DNA from: Oceanispirochaeta sp. M1
GTDB taxonomy: Bacteria; Spirochaetota; Spirochaetia; DSM-2461
Direction: 5' to 3'
NCBI RefSeq assembly: GCF_003346715.1
Contig: NZ_QQPQ01000017.1
Location: forward strand, 62,001 to 126,000
Length of the DNA: 64,000 nt
Each line of letters begins with the position of its first letter. Position 1 is the first letter of the stretch. The position numbers and the translations under genes were made by a program. Below the pieces are notes generated by a model. That model ran no database searches. It saw nothing but the letters and a program-made list of their open reading frames with translations, and had not been told where the DNA came from. Positions 1 to 8,056 of this stretch are shown piece by piece.

Positions 1-555
1 TACTCAGGGATGAATAAAAAGGGATTTATTGCCAATTCTCTGGACTCAATGAACACTCTGAGAGATGAGATCAATGAAACTGTAATGATTGGTACACTTC
101 TGGGGAATCATATTGTCATCCTGGAACAGCTCCCTGCCTATGAACTGATAAAGTTTACAACTGATATCGGACATAGGGTTCCTGTACAGGCTTCAGCACC
201 AGGAAAAGCCATTATTGCAGCACTTCCAGAACATGAAAGGAGTAATCTTCTGAATCATCTCACCTTTACACGTTTCACAGATTATACCCTCCCCAGTAAG
301 ACTGCAATGCTTGACGAAATCATAAAAGTCCAGGAAGCCGGTTATTCCATTGATAAGGGGGAAGAGGTCAGCGGTATCTGCTGTGTTGCTGCCTGTGTTC
401 TTGATTATCGCAATACTCCCATCGGTTCAATCTGGGTAACAGGGCCCGAGAAAAGAATGAGAGATAAAGGGATGGAACGGATTGGGCAGGCAGTCTCAAA
501 CGCTGCAGGGAGAATTTCACGTAAATTCGGCTTTGATCAGCCGGATCATAATTAA
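1..555 (+). CDS. IclR-family transcriptional regulator, C-terminal part (cut by window edge)
   Basis: The reading frame is open from base 1, so the DNA-binding half lies outside the window. The visible ~184 residues match the IclR effector-binding (GAF-like) domain, with the family's SAPGKAIIAALPE stretch. It aligns along its whole length with the complete IclR protein that follows (shared LRDEINETV and DEIIKVQEAGY-type blocks), so the two are tandem paralogues. The stop is followed by 85 bp before the next gene. IclR proteins normally bind palindromes as dimers or tetramers and sense small metabolites. This one is a candidate partner for the TCATATGA sites found downstream. Confidence 0.88.
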   Translation, partial: YSGMNKKGFIANSLDSMNTLRDEINETVMIGTLLGNHIVILEQLPAYELIKFTTDIGHRVPVQASAPGKAIIAALPEHERSNLLNHLTFTRFTDYTLPSKTAMLDEIIKVQEAGYSIDKGEEVSGICCVAACVLDYRNTPIGSIWVTGPEKRMRDKGMERIGQAVSNAAGRISRKFGFDQPDHN

Positions 556-590
556 ATTATCTACATTATTAACAAAGTTTATCTTTTAAT

Positions 591-608
591 TTATGATATA
601 AATCATAA
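591..608. promoter_or_regulatory. Inverted repeat upstream of IclR gene
   Basis: TTATGAT (591-597) and ATCATAA (602-608) form a perfect 7-bp inverted repeat around ATAA, 33 bp before the ATG of the second IclR gene. It is a candidate autoregulatory operator. It resembles but does not equal the TCATATGA motif found elsewhere in the window. Confidence 0.4.
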
Positions 609-640
609 TCTCATTTAATATATAAGATGATGGAGTTATA

Positions 641-1459
641 ATGGCTAAAATGGAAACAGAAAATGCAATTACTGATACCTTTGATGATGACAGGAAACAG
701 AGTAAATATCTGATCCCTAATATTGCCAGGGCATTGAAAATACTGGAATATCTTGCCAGAGATAAGAAAGAAGCCTCTATTGCTGAAATTTCTAATGCAT
801 TCAGCTATCCAAAGAACAGTGTATTCAGGGTCATTAAAAGTCTGGAATACTACGGATATGTTGAAGAGGAATCCAGGAAATATCATGCGACTCCCCGTTT
901 ATTGTATCTGGGGTATGCAGGGATGCGTAATAAAGGGCTTATTGAAAATTCTATAGATGTAATGCATGCTCTGCGTGATGAAATAAATGAAACTGTCCTG
1001 ATCGGCAGTCTCCTTGGAAATGAAGTGGTCATGGTAGAACAGCTTATTTCATTTCAGCATATAAAATTCACTGCCGAAATCGGTAAAAGAGTTCACGTTC
1101 AGACTTCGGCTCCCGGAAAGGCCATTATGGCATTTCTTCCTGAAGATGAAAGGAACAACATAGTCAATCAGATAACCTTTGTACGATACACTGACAATAC
1201 GGTTCCCAGTAAGAAAGCCATGCTTGATGAGATGGCTGTTGTACAGGCTCAGGGTTATGCTGTTGATGATGGTGAGGAAGTACCGGATGTTCACTGTATC
1301 GGTGTCCCTATATTTGATTATCGCCACTATCCTATAGCCGCATTGTGGATCGTGGGTCCGGAATATCGGGTAACCAGAGATCAATATAAGGAAATCGGGG
1401 AAACCTTAATCAGTCATGCATTGAAAATTTCCAAACGTTTTGGTTATGATCCCGGTTGA
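641..1459 (+). CDS. IclR-family transcriptional regulator
   Basis: Complete 272-residue protein, a usual length for the family. Residues ~25-85 form the winged helix-turn-helix (NIARALKILEYL, then AEISNAFSYPKNSVFRVIKSLE), and ~95-270 the effector domain (SAPGKAIMAFLPEDE, DDGEEVPDVHCIGVPIFD). The ATG at 641 has GGAG seven bases upstream. It is a close paralogue of the truncated IclR gene just before it. IclR proteins usually control nearby catabolic genes. The TCATATGA pairs before the UPF0303, GMC/epimerase, transporter and glycyl radical genes make this protein the best candidate regulator of that set, by inference from proximity and site geometry. The ligand cannot be told from sequence. 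Confidence 0.92.
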   Translation: MAKMETENAITDTFDDDRKQSKYLIPNIARALKILEYLARDKKEASIAEISNAFSYPKNSVFRVIKSLEYYGYVEEESRKYHATPRLLYLGYAGMRNKGLIENSIDVMHALRDEINETVLIGSLLGNEVVMVEQLISFQHIKFTAEIGKRVHVQTSAPGKAIMAFLPEDERNNIVNQITFVRYTDNTVPSKKAMLDEMAVVQAQGYAVDDGEEVPDVHCIGVPIFDYRHYPIAALWIVGPEYRVTRDQYKEIGETLISHALKISKRFGYDPG

Positions 1460-1565
1460 TTTCTCAAGGAGCAGCTTTTTCCAAGCGGCAGACCTTGTCT
1501 TTGATTCGGGGATTCCCATCCATATGTTCGGTCTGGAAATTTTAAAGAGAACTATTCCGGAATAA
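1446..1565 (+). pseudogene. Nucleoside hydrolase fragment (decayed)
   Basis: A 39-codon open frame between the convergent IclR and DeoR genes, overlapping both ends. It encodes QAADLVFDSGIPIHMFGLE, which resembles the conserved segment of inosine/uridine-preferring nucleoside hydrolases (EAA-x-x-V-x-x-SGIP-x-x-M-x-G/P-LD). Nothing else of that protein remains on either side. It is most likely the leftover of a deleted gene. The match is short and from memory. Confidence 0.35.
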
Positions 1566-2298
1566 GAAGATTTACGCCTGCTTTTTCCAGAACCTTTTTA
1601 TACTCGGGTGCCGGAACTTCATCTGTAATAAGATAATCAATATCTTCCACACCGCAGTAACGGGAAAGGGCAATCTTTCCGAATTTACTGGCATCTGTGA
1701 GAATAAAGGTTTGAGGGCTTCGGCTGATTATTTCAGAATTTATTTCTGCGCGCATCATGTCCCGACCTGTAAAACCGGTCTCTATTGAAAAGCCGTCAAT
1801 TCCGATAAAAGCCTTTGTGAAATTAAGGGCATTAAGGCAGATCTTAACCAGATTACCCACCATACATTCACTTTCAGGCTGGTAGAGACCTCCCAGGAGG
1901 ATTACATTTCCCAGAGCCTCTTTACCTATCTGTCTGGCAATAAAGGCATTTGATGTGATTATTGTTGTCTTGGGGATACGTGAAACTTCTTTGGCAAAGA
2001 GGGCATTGATGGACCCAGATTCAATATAGATGGTTTCTCCCTCATTAACATACTGTGCCGCCATTCGGGCAATACGGAGTTTCTGCTCATAGTTGATACC
2101 CATACGATGGGAAATATCATCTGTTTCATCCAGAACGGCTCCACCATGTACTCTTCTAAGGAAACCTTTGTTTTCAAGCTGTGTCAAATCCTGTCTGATT
2201 GTAGCCTGGGATACTTCCAGCTGTTCTGCCAGATCATTAACCGTTACCTTACGTCCGTCTGACATGATGCTCAATATCTGTTTGTGTCTCTGATTCAT
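1552..2298 (-). CDS. DeoR-family transcriptional regulator
   Basis: 248 residues, full length for the family. Residues 3-55 are the DeoR winged helix (QLEVSQATIRQDLTQLENKGFLRRVHGGAV), and the rest is the ribose-isomerase-like sensor domain (IIAR/ILLGG, FIGIDGF, LTDASKFGK). Such proteins usually repress sugar genes and respond to a phosphorylated intermediate. It is a paralogue of the DeoR protein at 23151-23891. The upstream UPF0303 gene ends 61 bp away on the same strand, so the two may be co-transcribed. The sensor domain shows no unusual change. Confidence 0.92.
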   Translation of the reverse strand: MNQRHKQILSIMSDGRKVTVNDLAEQLEVSQATIRQDLTQLENKGFLRRVHGGAVLDETDDISHRMGINYEQKLRIARMAAQYVNEGETIYIESGSINALFAKEVSRIPKTTIITSNAFIARQIGKEALGNVILLGGLYQPESECMVGNLVKICLNALNFTKAFIGIDGFSIETGFTGRDMMRAEINSEIISRSPQTFILTDASKFGKIALSRYCGVEDIDYLITDEVPAPEYKKVLEKAGVNLLIPE

Positions 2299-2359
2299 GA
2301 TCTAACCAATCCCTGGAGTTGCCTATTTAATAATCCATTCATAGTAACGCTTATAGTCT

Positions 2360-2833
2360 TCATGGGGAAGCTATTTCTTCTTTAAGAAAGTCTTTGGTAA
2401 TCTTCACTGCCAGATCATGGTCTTCATTGTCTTTCAGTCCGGAAATTATAAGAACAGCTGCAATGATCCCGTCTTTAAGAAACAGAGGAATTCCACCACC
2501 CTTAGCTCTGTACAGTTCGGGTTTCAGTATGTATTTACTGTAGAGATCTTCCTTATCTTTTATCAGTTTTCTGGATATATAGAAGGAACTGTGTCTGAAA
2601 TGCCTGACAAGTCTTGCCTTTCCCCCAAGCCAGAGGTCATTATCCCGGCAGCTGCCCTTTAAGGCGGATTGAAAAAGAATCTGTTCATCTCTCTCAATGC
2701 GTATGGCTACAGGGAGATCCTGAAGCATACACTCTTTTACAGCAGCGCATCCCAGTGCCCAGGCAGTCTTCTCTGTGAAAGTATCGAAACAGAATGATTT
2801 TTCCTCTTCCAGAAGCTCTGAAAGACTTTTCAT
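2360..2833 (-). CDS. UPF0303 / heme-degrading-domain (HbpS-like) protein
   Basis: 157 residues, matching the UPF0303 (YBR137W/HbpS-like) family. Visible family features are ALGCAAVKECMLQDLPVAIRIER, the SALKGSCRDNDLWLGGKARLV block and the ending with GGGIPLF and ISGLKDNEDHDLAV. Members form small alpha/beta oligomers. Proven functions are few, and many copies sit in sugar-catabolic loci. The ATG has AAGGA about seven bases before it. Two TCATATGA sites lie 23-51 bp upstream of the start. A promoter (TTGACA at 2913-2918, 18 bp, CATAAT) lies just beyond them, so a bound repressor would sit downstream of the start point. DeoR follows on the same strand. Confidence 0.75.
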   Translation of the reverse strand: MKSLSELLEEEKSFCFDTFTEKTAWALGCAAVKECMLQDLPVAIRIERDEQILFQSALKGSCRDNDLWLGGKARLVRHFRHSSFYISRKLIKDKEDLYSKYILKPELYRAKGGGIPLFLKDGIIAAVLIISGLKDNEDHDLAVKITKDFLKEEIASP

Positions 2834-2855
2834 AATATATCCTTAGAATGATCTT

Positions 2856-2884
2856 TCATATGATAAAATGATATTGTCATATGA
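2856..2884. promoter_or_regulatory. Paired TCATATGA operator before the UPF0303 gene
   Basis: Two copies of the perfect palindrome TCATATGA at 2856-2863 and 2877-2884, 21 bp centre to centre (two helical turns). They are flanked by T/A to give TTTCATATGA and TCATATGAAA. The spacing suits a tetrameric repressor. The same paired motif recurs at 4441, 6577 and 17219. Confidence 0.7.
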
Positions 2885-2903
2885 AAATATTATGTAGGGT
2901 ATT

Positions 2904-4418
2904 CTAAGAATTTGTCAACTGAGATCTTTTTTTTCGGTACTGATTTTGCAGATGATCTCCCACACGGAGTCCCATGGCGGCAATTGTCAGCGCCGGATTG
3001 ACGGCAGCAGAGCTGGGGAAGAAGGATGCATCCACAATGTAAAGGTTGGGATGATCAAAAGATCTGCACCAATTATCCAGTACTGCATTCTCTGAAGTTT
3101 TCCCCATCCGGAGAGTTCCGCATTGATGCTGGACGGCTTCAATACCTCGTCTATCAATAAAAATGAGAGGGTATCCGGCCTTTTTCATCATTTTAGCAGC
3201 TGCTTTTATTAGGCTCTCGTGCCCGGGGTTTTCATTTTCTTTGAGGCATATCTTTATCTTCCCGTCCTGCAGGCTGACTCTGTTCTCAGGATCTGCCCTG
3301 TCTTCACTCATCAACCAGAGATCAATACTCCGCTTTGCTATGAATCCGGGAAATAGTTTGTAAAGCTTTTTATTCTTTATTTGAAGCATCTCTTTCTGTA
3401 CTTTCCCCCTGAGCTGTATATTCCCCCAACCCCGTGAGTAAAAATCATTGACAGCAAGGGTCTTCTGAAAAATAGTGGGATTTTTCCTGAATGGGGAAAG
3501 GGCCAGAAGGACTGAGTTTCTATGAGACATATAGTAGCGGCCTACATTGCCTGAGCTGTTGGATATTCCCTCTGGTCTGGAGGGACATGATGAGCGTAAA
3601 AGTAAAGCCGCTGAATTGACGGCTCCTGCCGAAAGGATAATTGTATGGGCTTTCTGAATGAAACTCTTTCCATCCTTAGTTATTAAAGCAGCCTCTATTC
3701 GACTGTTCTTTTCATTTAAAAGGAGTTTCTCCACTTTTGTATTGGTTAAAAGGGTCAAGTTAGAGTCCGATCGGAGGAGTAGTGGTCTGAGAAAGCTGTT
3801 TTCCGCATCACCCTTGGCTCTTACCATGCAGGGGAATCCATCGCAGGGGCTACCTTTCCGGCAGCGGCCTCCGGGTGCCGAATCTATCGCAACAGGCAGG
3901 TGAAAGGGGTGGAGTCCCTGCAGCAGCAGTTTGTCTTTTAGTTTTTCAATGGTCTCTTCATGTTCTACCGGGGGAAGGGAGTAGCACTGATCATCAGGTT
4001 CTGTGGAATCTTCTCCGGCTTCACCCCTTACACCCATAAGTTCTTCTGCTCTCTTATACCAGGGGGATAATTCCTTATAATCGATGGGCCAGTCTGAGTT
4101 GAAATCAGATTTACGGAGTCTTAATGCGCTTCCTCCAAAAAACTTATTATTTCCTCCGACGTTGTAATACATCCGCGGTTTGAACTCAATACCATTCTTA
4201 TCCAGCCAGACCTCATCGGCAGCGTATCGTTTTTTCAATACCAGTTCGGAAACAGACCAGTTCTCTTTTTCCTGCTTAATGAAGTCACCCCGTTCAACCA
4301 TTAGAATTGAGGCACCTGAGGAGTGCAGGGCATGGGCTATGGAGCTTCCTCCCATCCCCGATCCGATAATAAGGAAGTCGTAGATTTTGTCAGGGTTCCA
4401 ATTTTTATTTGCATTCAT
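2904..4418 (-). CDS. GMC-family FAD-dependent oxidoreductase
   Basis: 504 residues. The FAD dinucleotide-binding motif is at the N-terminus (IIGSGMGGSSIAHAL, then VERGD). Further marks are NNKFFGGSALRLR, ILSAGAVNSAALLLRSS, a possible active-site histidine in EAVQHQCGTLRMG, and the closing VNPALTIAAMGLRVGDHL. Such enzymes (glucose, choline or pyranose dehydrogenase-like) oxidise a sugar or alcohol hydroxyl. No signal peptide is seen, so it is probably cytoplasmic. It is transcribed away from the epimerase-like gene across a 71-bp region that holds two TCATATGA sites. No ribosome-binding site precedes the ATG. The predicted -10 ends seven bases before it, so the mRNA may be leaderless. Confidence 0.9.
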   Translation of the reverse strand: MNANKNWNPDKIYDFLIIGSGMGGSSIAHALHSSGASILMVERGDFIKQEKENWSVSELVLKKRYAADEVWLDKNGIEFKPRMYYNVGGNNKFFGGSALRLRKSDFNSDWPIDYKELSPWYKRAEELMGVRGEAGEDSTEPDDQCYSLPPVEHEETIEKLKDKLLLQGLHPFHLPVAIDSAPGGRCRKGSPCDGFPCMVRAKGDAENSFLRPLLLRSDSNLTLLTNTKVEKLLLNEKNSRIEAALITKDGKSFIQKAHTIILSAGAVNSAALLLRSSCPSRPEGISNSSGNVGRYYMSHRNSVLLALSPFRKNPTIFQKTLAVNDFYSRGWGNIQLRGKVQKEMLQIKNKKLYKLFPGFIAKRSIDLWLMSEDRADPENRVSLQDGKIKICLKENENPGHESLIKAAAKMMKKAGYPLIFIDRRGIEAVQHQCGTLRMGKTSENAVLDNWCRSFDHPNLYIVDASFFPSSAAVNPALTIAAMGLRVGDHLQNQYRKKRSQLTNS

Positions 4419-4425
4419 AAGGAAT

Positions 4426-4455
4426 ATTGTATAGTATGGTTCATATGAAAGTCAA
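4426..4455 (-). promoter_or_regulatory. Predicted sigma-70 promoter of the GMC gene
   Basis: On the minus strand TTGACT (4450-4455), an 18-bp spacer and TACAAT (4426-4431). The -10 ends seven bases before the ATG at 4418, so transcription should start at or close to the start codon. A TCATATGA operator (4441-4448) lies inside the spacer. Confidence 0.55.
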
Positions 4456-4470
4456 ATAGCTTTCATATGA
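4441..4470. promoter_or_regulatory. Paired TCATATGA operator between GMC and epimerase-like genes
   Basis: TCATATGA at 4441-4448 and 4463-4470, 22 bp apart, both extended to TTTCATATGAA or TTCATATGAAA. One lies in the spacer of the GMC promoter and the other just upstream of its -35. Both can also affect the divergent epimerase-like gene. The position implies repression. Confidence 0.75.
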
Positions 4471-4489
4471 ATGTTTGTGAGGTGCAAAT

Positions 4490-5272
4490 ATGAGATCAGA
4501 GAAAATTGGTATCATTGATAATAGAATTAAGATAGCCGCAGGACTTTTCTGGGCTGATTATGGAAATCTTGGCGGGACAGTTCGGGAGCTTGAATCAGCG
4601 GGGGCCGACTGGATTCATCTGGAGATGAGAGATGGTCAGTATATGAATTTCAATGCTCCCAGGGGAGGTCTTGATGTACTTATGGGTATCAGACCTCATA
4701 CCAGTCTGGAGATTGAAATACAGCTGCAGATGGTCCGTCCGACATTTGACCTGTACAGGCAGTTGAAGGATGCAGGGGCAGACCTGATTACTATCCCCCT
4801 GGAGACCGCCATGGAAAACACCATGCAGGATATCACCTTTATAAAGGATGCTCTGGGGCTTAAGGTGGGAGTATGGGGCTGGCAGGGACTTCCTCTGGAT
4901 TTTTTCAGGCAGTATATTCCTTTTGTTGATATTATTGAGTATGAAAGTAGAGCTCGTTTCTGGATCAATGAGAAGGGAAAGACCCCTCACCTGATAGACC
5001 CGATTATGATTCAGAGTATTGCTGATCTGAAACAGATGATCCGGGATGCAGGACGGGATCATGAGGTCGACCTGATGGAAGACGGTGGTATCGGGCCGGG
5101 TAATGCGGCACCTTTCATTGAAGCTGGAATGACTGTTGGTGAGTTCTCGTCGGCTCTGTTGAAAGGTGAGGATGGAGAGGGACCGGGAAATCGTTTTATA
5201 CCAGGCATCGGTAAAATTACAAAAGCAGTTAAGAATTTGAGACAGTCTCTGGATGAGAATTCTTCTGAATAA
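4490..5272 (+). CDS. Ribulose-phosphate 3-epimerase-like TIM-barrel protein
   Basis: 260 residues of phosphate-binding TIM-barrel type. Like ribulose-5-phosphate 3-epimerases it opens with IKIAAGLFWADYGNLGGTVRELESAGADWIHLEMRDGQ (S/G-x-L-x-AD...GAD-x-H-x-D/E-DG). It later has GADLITIPLE and a DGGIGPGNAAPFIEAGMT phosphate-binding end. The usual HxD-x-MDG is replaced by HLEMRDG, so it may act on another keto sugar. The ATG has GAGGTG six bases upstream. It begins the plus-strand run to the dehydrogenase 17 bp further on and is controlled from the divergent region with two TCATATGA sites. Confidence 0.7.
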   Translation: MRSEKIGIIDNRIKIAAGLFWADYGNLGGTVRELESAGADWIHLEMRDGQYMNFNAPRGGLDVLMGIRPHTSLEIEIQLQMVRPTFDLYRQLKDAGADLITIPLETAMENTMQDITFIKDALGLKVGVWGWQGLPLDFFRQYIPFVDIIEYESRARFWINEKGKTPHLIDPIMIQSIADLKQMIRDAGRDHEVDLMEDGGIGPGNAAPFIEAGMTVGEFSSALLKGEDGEGPGNRFIPGIGKITKAVKNLRQSLDENSSE

Positions 5273-5325
5273 AATAATATAATGATCAGATGAAATATAG
5301 ATCAGAAACAGGAGTGAATTTAAAG

Positions 5326-6444
5326 ATGGAAAAAATAGTAATTGCCATGGCCGGATTCGGTGGAATCGGACGTATACATCAGCTTGCCTGGTCTGATATT
5401 TCATATATTTATCCGGGGCAGCTTCCGGATATATTTATTAAAGGAGTCTGCAGGTCTACGGTTGCGGGTGCTGAAGAAACAGCTTCTAAGGCCGGTTTTG
5501 AGAAGGCCTATCGGGACTATGATGAGCTTCTGGCTGATCCTGAAGTTGATATTGTAGATCTGGTCACTCCGAATTCACTCCATAAGAGTCAGATCATGAA
5601 GGCATTGAAGGCTGGGAAGCATGTACTCTGCGAAAAGCCTCTGGCACTGAATGCTGGAGAAGCAAGAGAATTGGAACAGGCCGCTGTAGAGTCTGACAGA
5701 CAGATAGGGATGGTATTCAATTATCGTTTTATCCCTGCCATTATGAAGGCAAAAGAGTTGATGGAGCAGGGAAGAATAGGCGAGATATACTCCTTCAGAG
5801 GGGAATACTTTCATACTGGTTATCAGAATCCCTCCCGACCTTTCTCCTGGAGAATGGATTTTGAAAAGTCCGGTGGAGGAGCCTTGGCGGACTTGGGAAG
5901 TCATGTGATTGATCTTCTTCGCTTCCTTTTGGGGGATTTCAGTTCTGTAAAAGCAGATATGAAGACCTATATAAAGGAGAGGCCCCTGGCCGACGGTAGC
6001 GGAAAGAGAGAATCCGTTACCGTGGATGATGCTGCCTGGCTTCAATGTGAACTGGATTCAGGTGCACAGGGGACAATTGAGGTCTCACGTTTTGCCACAG
6101 GAACTCTGGATAATCTGAATATCACAGTCTACGGCAGCAGGGGCTCCTTCAGTTTTAAGCTGATGGACCCGAATTTTCTCTATTATTTTGATGAGGATAA
6201 TAAAGGGATGGGATGGAATCGTCTGGAAACCCTTCAGCATTACCCTGATGCAAAGATTCCTGCACCCCGCTCAGTCATAGGCTGGACCCGATTTCATACA
6301 GAGAACCAGTATCGTTTTCTTAAATCAATTGTTGAGGGTAAGTCTTTCTCTCCTTCACTCAGTGATGGAGCAGCTGTGCAGTATGTGATGGATGCAGCCT
6401 ACAGGAGTGCTGCAGAGGGACAGAGATTTTCTGTCTCTTCCTGA
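5326..6444 (+). CDS. Gfo/Idh/MocA-family sugar dehydrogenase
   Basis: The start at 5326 gives 372 residues beginning MEKIVIAMAGFGGIG, where the NAD(P)-binding motif should be. GGAG lies 11 bases upstream. The frame also allows an ATG at 5290. Family marks are DIVDLVTPNSLHKSQIMKAL, the catalytic-lysine motif EKPLALNAGEA, and the C-terminal alpha/beta domain with GGGALADLGSHVIDLLRFLLG. These enzymes oxidise or epimerise sugars and inositols. With the GMC oxidoreductase, the epimerase-like protein and the transporter it suggests a pathway for an unusual sugar or polyol. The substrate is not identifiable. Confidence 0.9.
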   Translation: MEKIVIAMAGFGGIGRIHQLAWSDISYIYPGQLPDIFIKGVCRSTVAGAEETASKAGFEKAYRDYDELLADPEVDIVDLVTPNSLHKSQIMKALKAGKHVLCEKPLALNAGEARELEQAAVESDRQIGMVFNYRFIPAIMKAKELMEQGRIGEIYSFRGEYFHTGYQNPSRPFSWRMDFEKSGGGALADLGSHVIDLLRFLLGDFSSVKADMKTYIKERPLADGSGKRESVTVDDAAWLQCELDSGAQGTIEVSRFATGTLDNLNITVYGSRGSFSFKLMDPNFLYYFDEDNKGMGWNRLETLQHYPDAKIPAPRSVIGWTRFHTENQYRFLKSIVEGKSFSPSLSDGAAVQYVMDAAYRSAAEGQRFSVSS

Positions 6445-6462
6445 TTTCATTCAACATTACTT

Positions 6463-6605
6463 TCATATGAAAATATATCCTCCTTTTTGATCTGTGATTG
6501 ACCCCTATATCGTTATATAAGTACAAATATTGTTTTAGATGATACTGATTAGTGTTTGAAGTAAAGAAAATAAGCTTCAAATGAAAATTAAAACTTTACA
6601 TATGA
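6463..6605 (+). promoter_or_regulatory. TCATATGA-type operators upstream of the sugar ABC transporter
   Basis: A perfect TCATATGA (6463-6470) sits 19 bp after the dehydrogenase stop. Two one-mismatch copies, TCAAATGA (6577-6584) and ACATATGA (6598-6605), are again exactly 21 bp apart, 75-100 bp before the binding-protein start. This arrangement matches the paired sites before three other units. Confidence 0.55.
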
Positions 6606-6679
6606 AAATCGTGGTGGTACAATTATTTAAATTATTAAACCGTGATCCACAATTTAATTGTGGAAAACAAGGGGGATTT

Positions 6680-7960
6680 ATGAAAAAGGTACTTTATCTA
6701 ATGCTGGTTCTGTCCATGGTGACAGCTGGTCTTTTTGCTGGTGGTCAGCAGGATACTGCAGCAGAAGAGGTAATGGATGTTAATGAAGTTGAAGTTCTTC
6801 ACTGGTGGACTTCCGGTGGTGAAGCAGCCGCTCTTAATGTATTAAAAGAAGATCTTGAAGCCAAGGGAATCAGCTGGACTGACTCTCCTGTAGCCGGTGG
6901 TGGTGGTGATGGTGCCATGACTGTTCTTCGTTCAAGAGCTACAGCAGGAAATCCTCCTGTTGCGGTTCAGATGCTTGGTTTTGATATTATTGACTGGGCT
7001 GAACTGGGATTCCTGGCAGACCTCAATGATGTAGCAAAAGCTGAGAATTGGGATGCAGTTGTACCTGAAGCCCTTAAATTCTTCTCTAAATATGACGGAG
7101 AGTGGGTCGCTGCTCCTGTTAATGTACACTCTACCAACTGGGTATGGGCAAGCAAAGAGATTATGGATGATCTTGGAATCACTGAACCTAAAACATGGGA
7201 TGAGTTCATCATGGCCATGGAAAAAGTTCAGGCGTCCGGAAAAATCGCTCTGGCACACGGCGGACAGGCCTGGCAGGATGCCACAATGTTTGACAGTTGT
7301 GTTATCGCAGCCGGTGGACCCGAATTTTACAAGAAATCAATGATTGATCTGGATGAAGATGCACTGAAATCTGACACTATGGTTGATGCATTTTACAAAA
7401 TGTCTCAGCTGAGATCATTTGTTGATGATAACTTCAGCGGTAGAGACTGGAACCTGGCCTCCGCCATGGTTATTGAAGGCGATGCATGTTTCCAGATGAT
7501 GGGTGACTGGGCCAAGGGTGAATTCAAGGCTGCCGGTCTTGAACCTGGAAAAGACTTCTACTTCATGAGAACTCCCGGAACACAGGGAACCGTAACCTTC
7601 AACGCCGACCAGTTTGTAATGTTTGATGTAGCACCTGAGTACAAACATGCTCAGCAGGAACTGGCAAAAGCCATTCTGGCTCCCAGCTTTCAGGTTGCAT
7701 TCAATCTGGTTAAGGGATCTGTACCTGCAAGAACCGACATCCCCGATACAGAGTTTGACGCTGCCGGTAAAAAAGGTATGAAAGACCTGGCCGAAGCTTC
7801 CAAAAACGGAACTCTCTTTGGATCAATGGGTCATGGTCATGCATCACCTGCCAGTGTAAAACAGGCTATGTATGATGTAGTTACCTCTCACTTTAATGGT
7901 GTTTACGGTGACGAAGAAGCTGCAATGGAACTCGCTGCAGCAGTTGCAAGCGCAAAATAA
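6680..7960 (+). CDS. Sugar ABC transporter substrate-binding protein
   Basis: Start chosen at 6680, where GGGGGA precedes the ATG by four bases and the protein begins with a proper signal peptide ([20 protein letters not shown], then GGQQ). An upstream ATG at 6581 adds 33 residues that spoil this. The mature ~405 residues are a family-1 extracellular solute-binding protein ([19 protein letters not shown], then MGDWAKGEF and [10 protein letters not shown]). It captures a sugar outside the membrane for the two permeases that follow. A stem-loop follows the gene, as often found where the binding protein is made in excess. No ATPase subunit is encoded here, so a shared MsmK/UgpC-type ATPase elsewhere is likely. 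Confidence 0.95.
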   Translation: MKKVLYLMLVLSMVTAGLFAGGQQDTAAEEVMDVNEVEVLHWWTSGGEAAALNVLKEDLEAKGISWTDSPVAGGGGDGAMTVLRSRATAGNPPVAVQMLGFDIIDWAELGFLADLNDVAKAENWDAVVPEALKFFSKYDGEWVAAPVNVHSTNWVWASKEIMDDLGITEPKTWDEFIMAMEKVQASGKIALAHGGQAWQDATMFDSCVIAAGGPEFYKKSMIDLDEDALKSDTMVDAFYKMSQLRSFVDDNFSGRDWNLASAMVIEGDACFQMMGDWAKGEFKAAGLEPGKDFYFMRTPGTQGTVTFNADQFVMFDVAPEYKHAQQELAKAILAPSFQVAFNLVKGSVPARTDIPDTEFDAAGKKGMKDLAEASKNGTLFGSMGHGHASPASVKQAMYDVVTSHFNGVYGDEEAAMELAAAVASAK

Positions 7961-7991
7961 TTCAAACTAATGCGGTCTGACCGCTGATTTT

Positions 7992-8028
7992 CTGCCGACT
8001 GTCTTTCAATCTGGGATGCAGCCGGCAG
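7992..8028 (+). other. Intercistronic stem-loop after the binding-protein gene
   Basis: CTGCCGACTG (7992-8001) pairs with CAGCCGGCAG (8019-8028) apart from one A-C mismatch, with no T-run following. Such hairpins stabilise the upstream transcript and allow more binding protein than permease. Confidence 0.5.
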
Positions 8029-8056
8029 TTCTTTAACTGTTAAAGGATTTATATCT

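Noticed and set aside
6581-6679. Upstream ATG for the sugar-binding protein
   Set aside because: The extra 33 residues hide the signal peptide; the ATG at 6680 has a strong GGGGGA before it and the signal peptide at its start.
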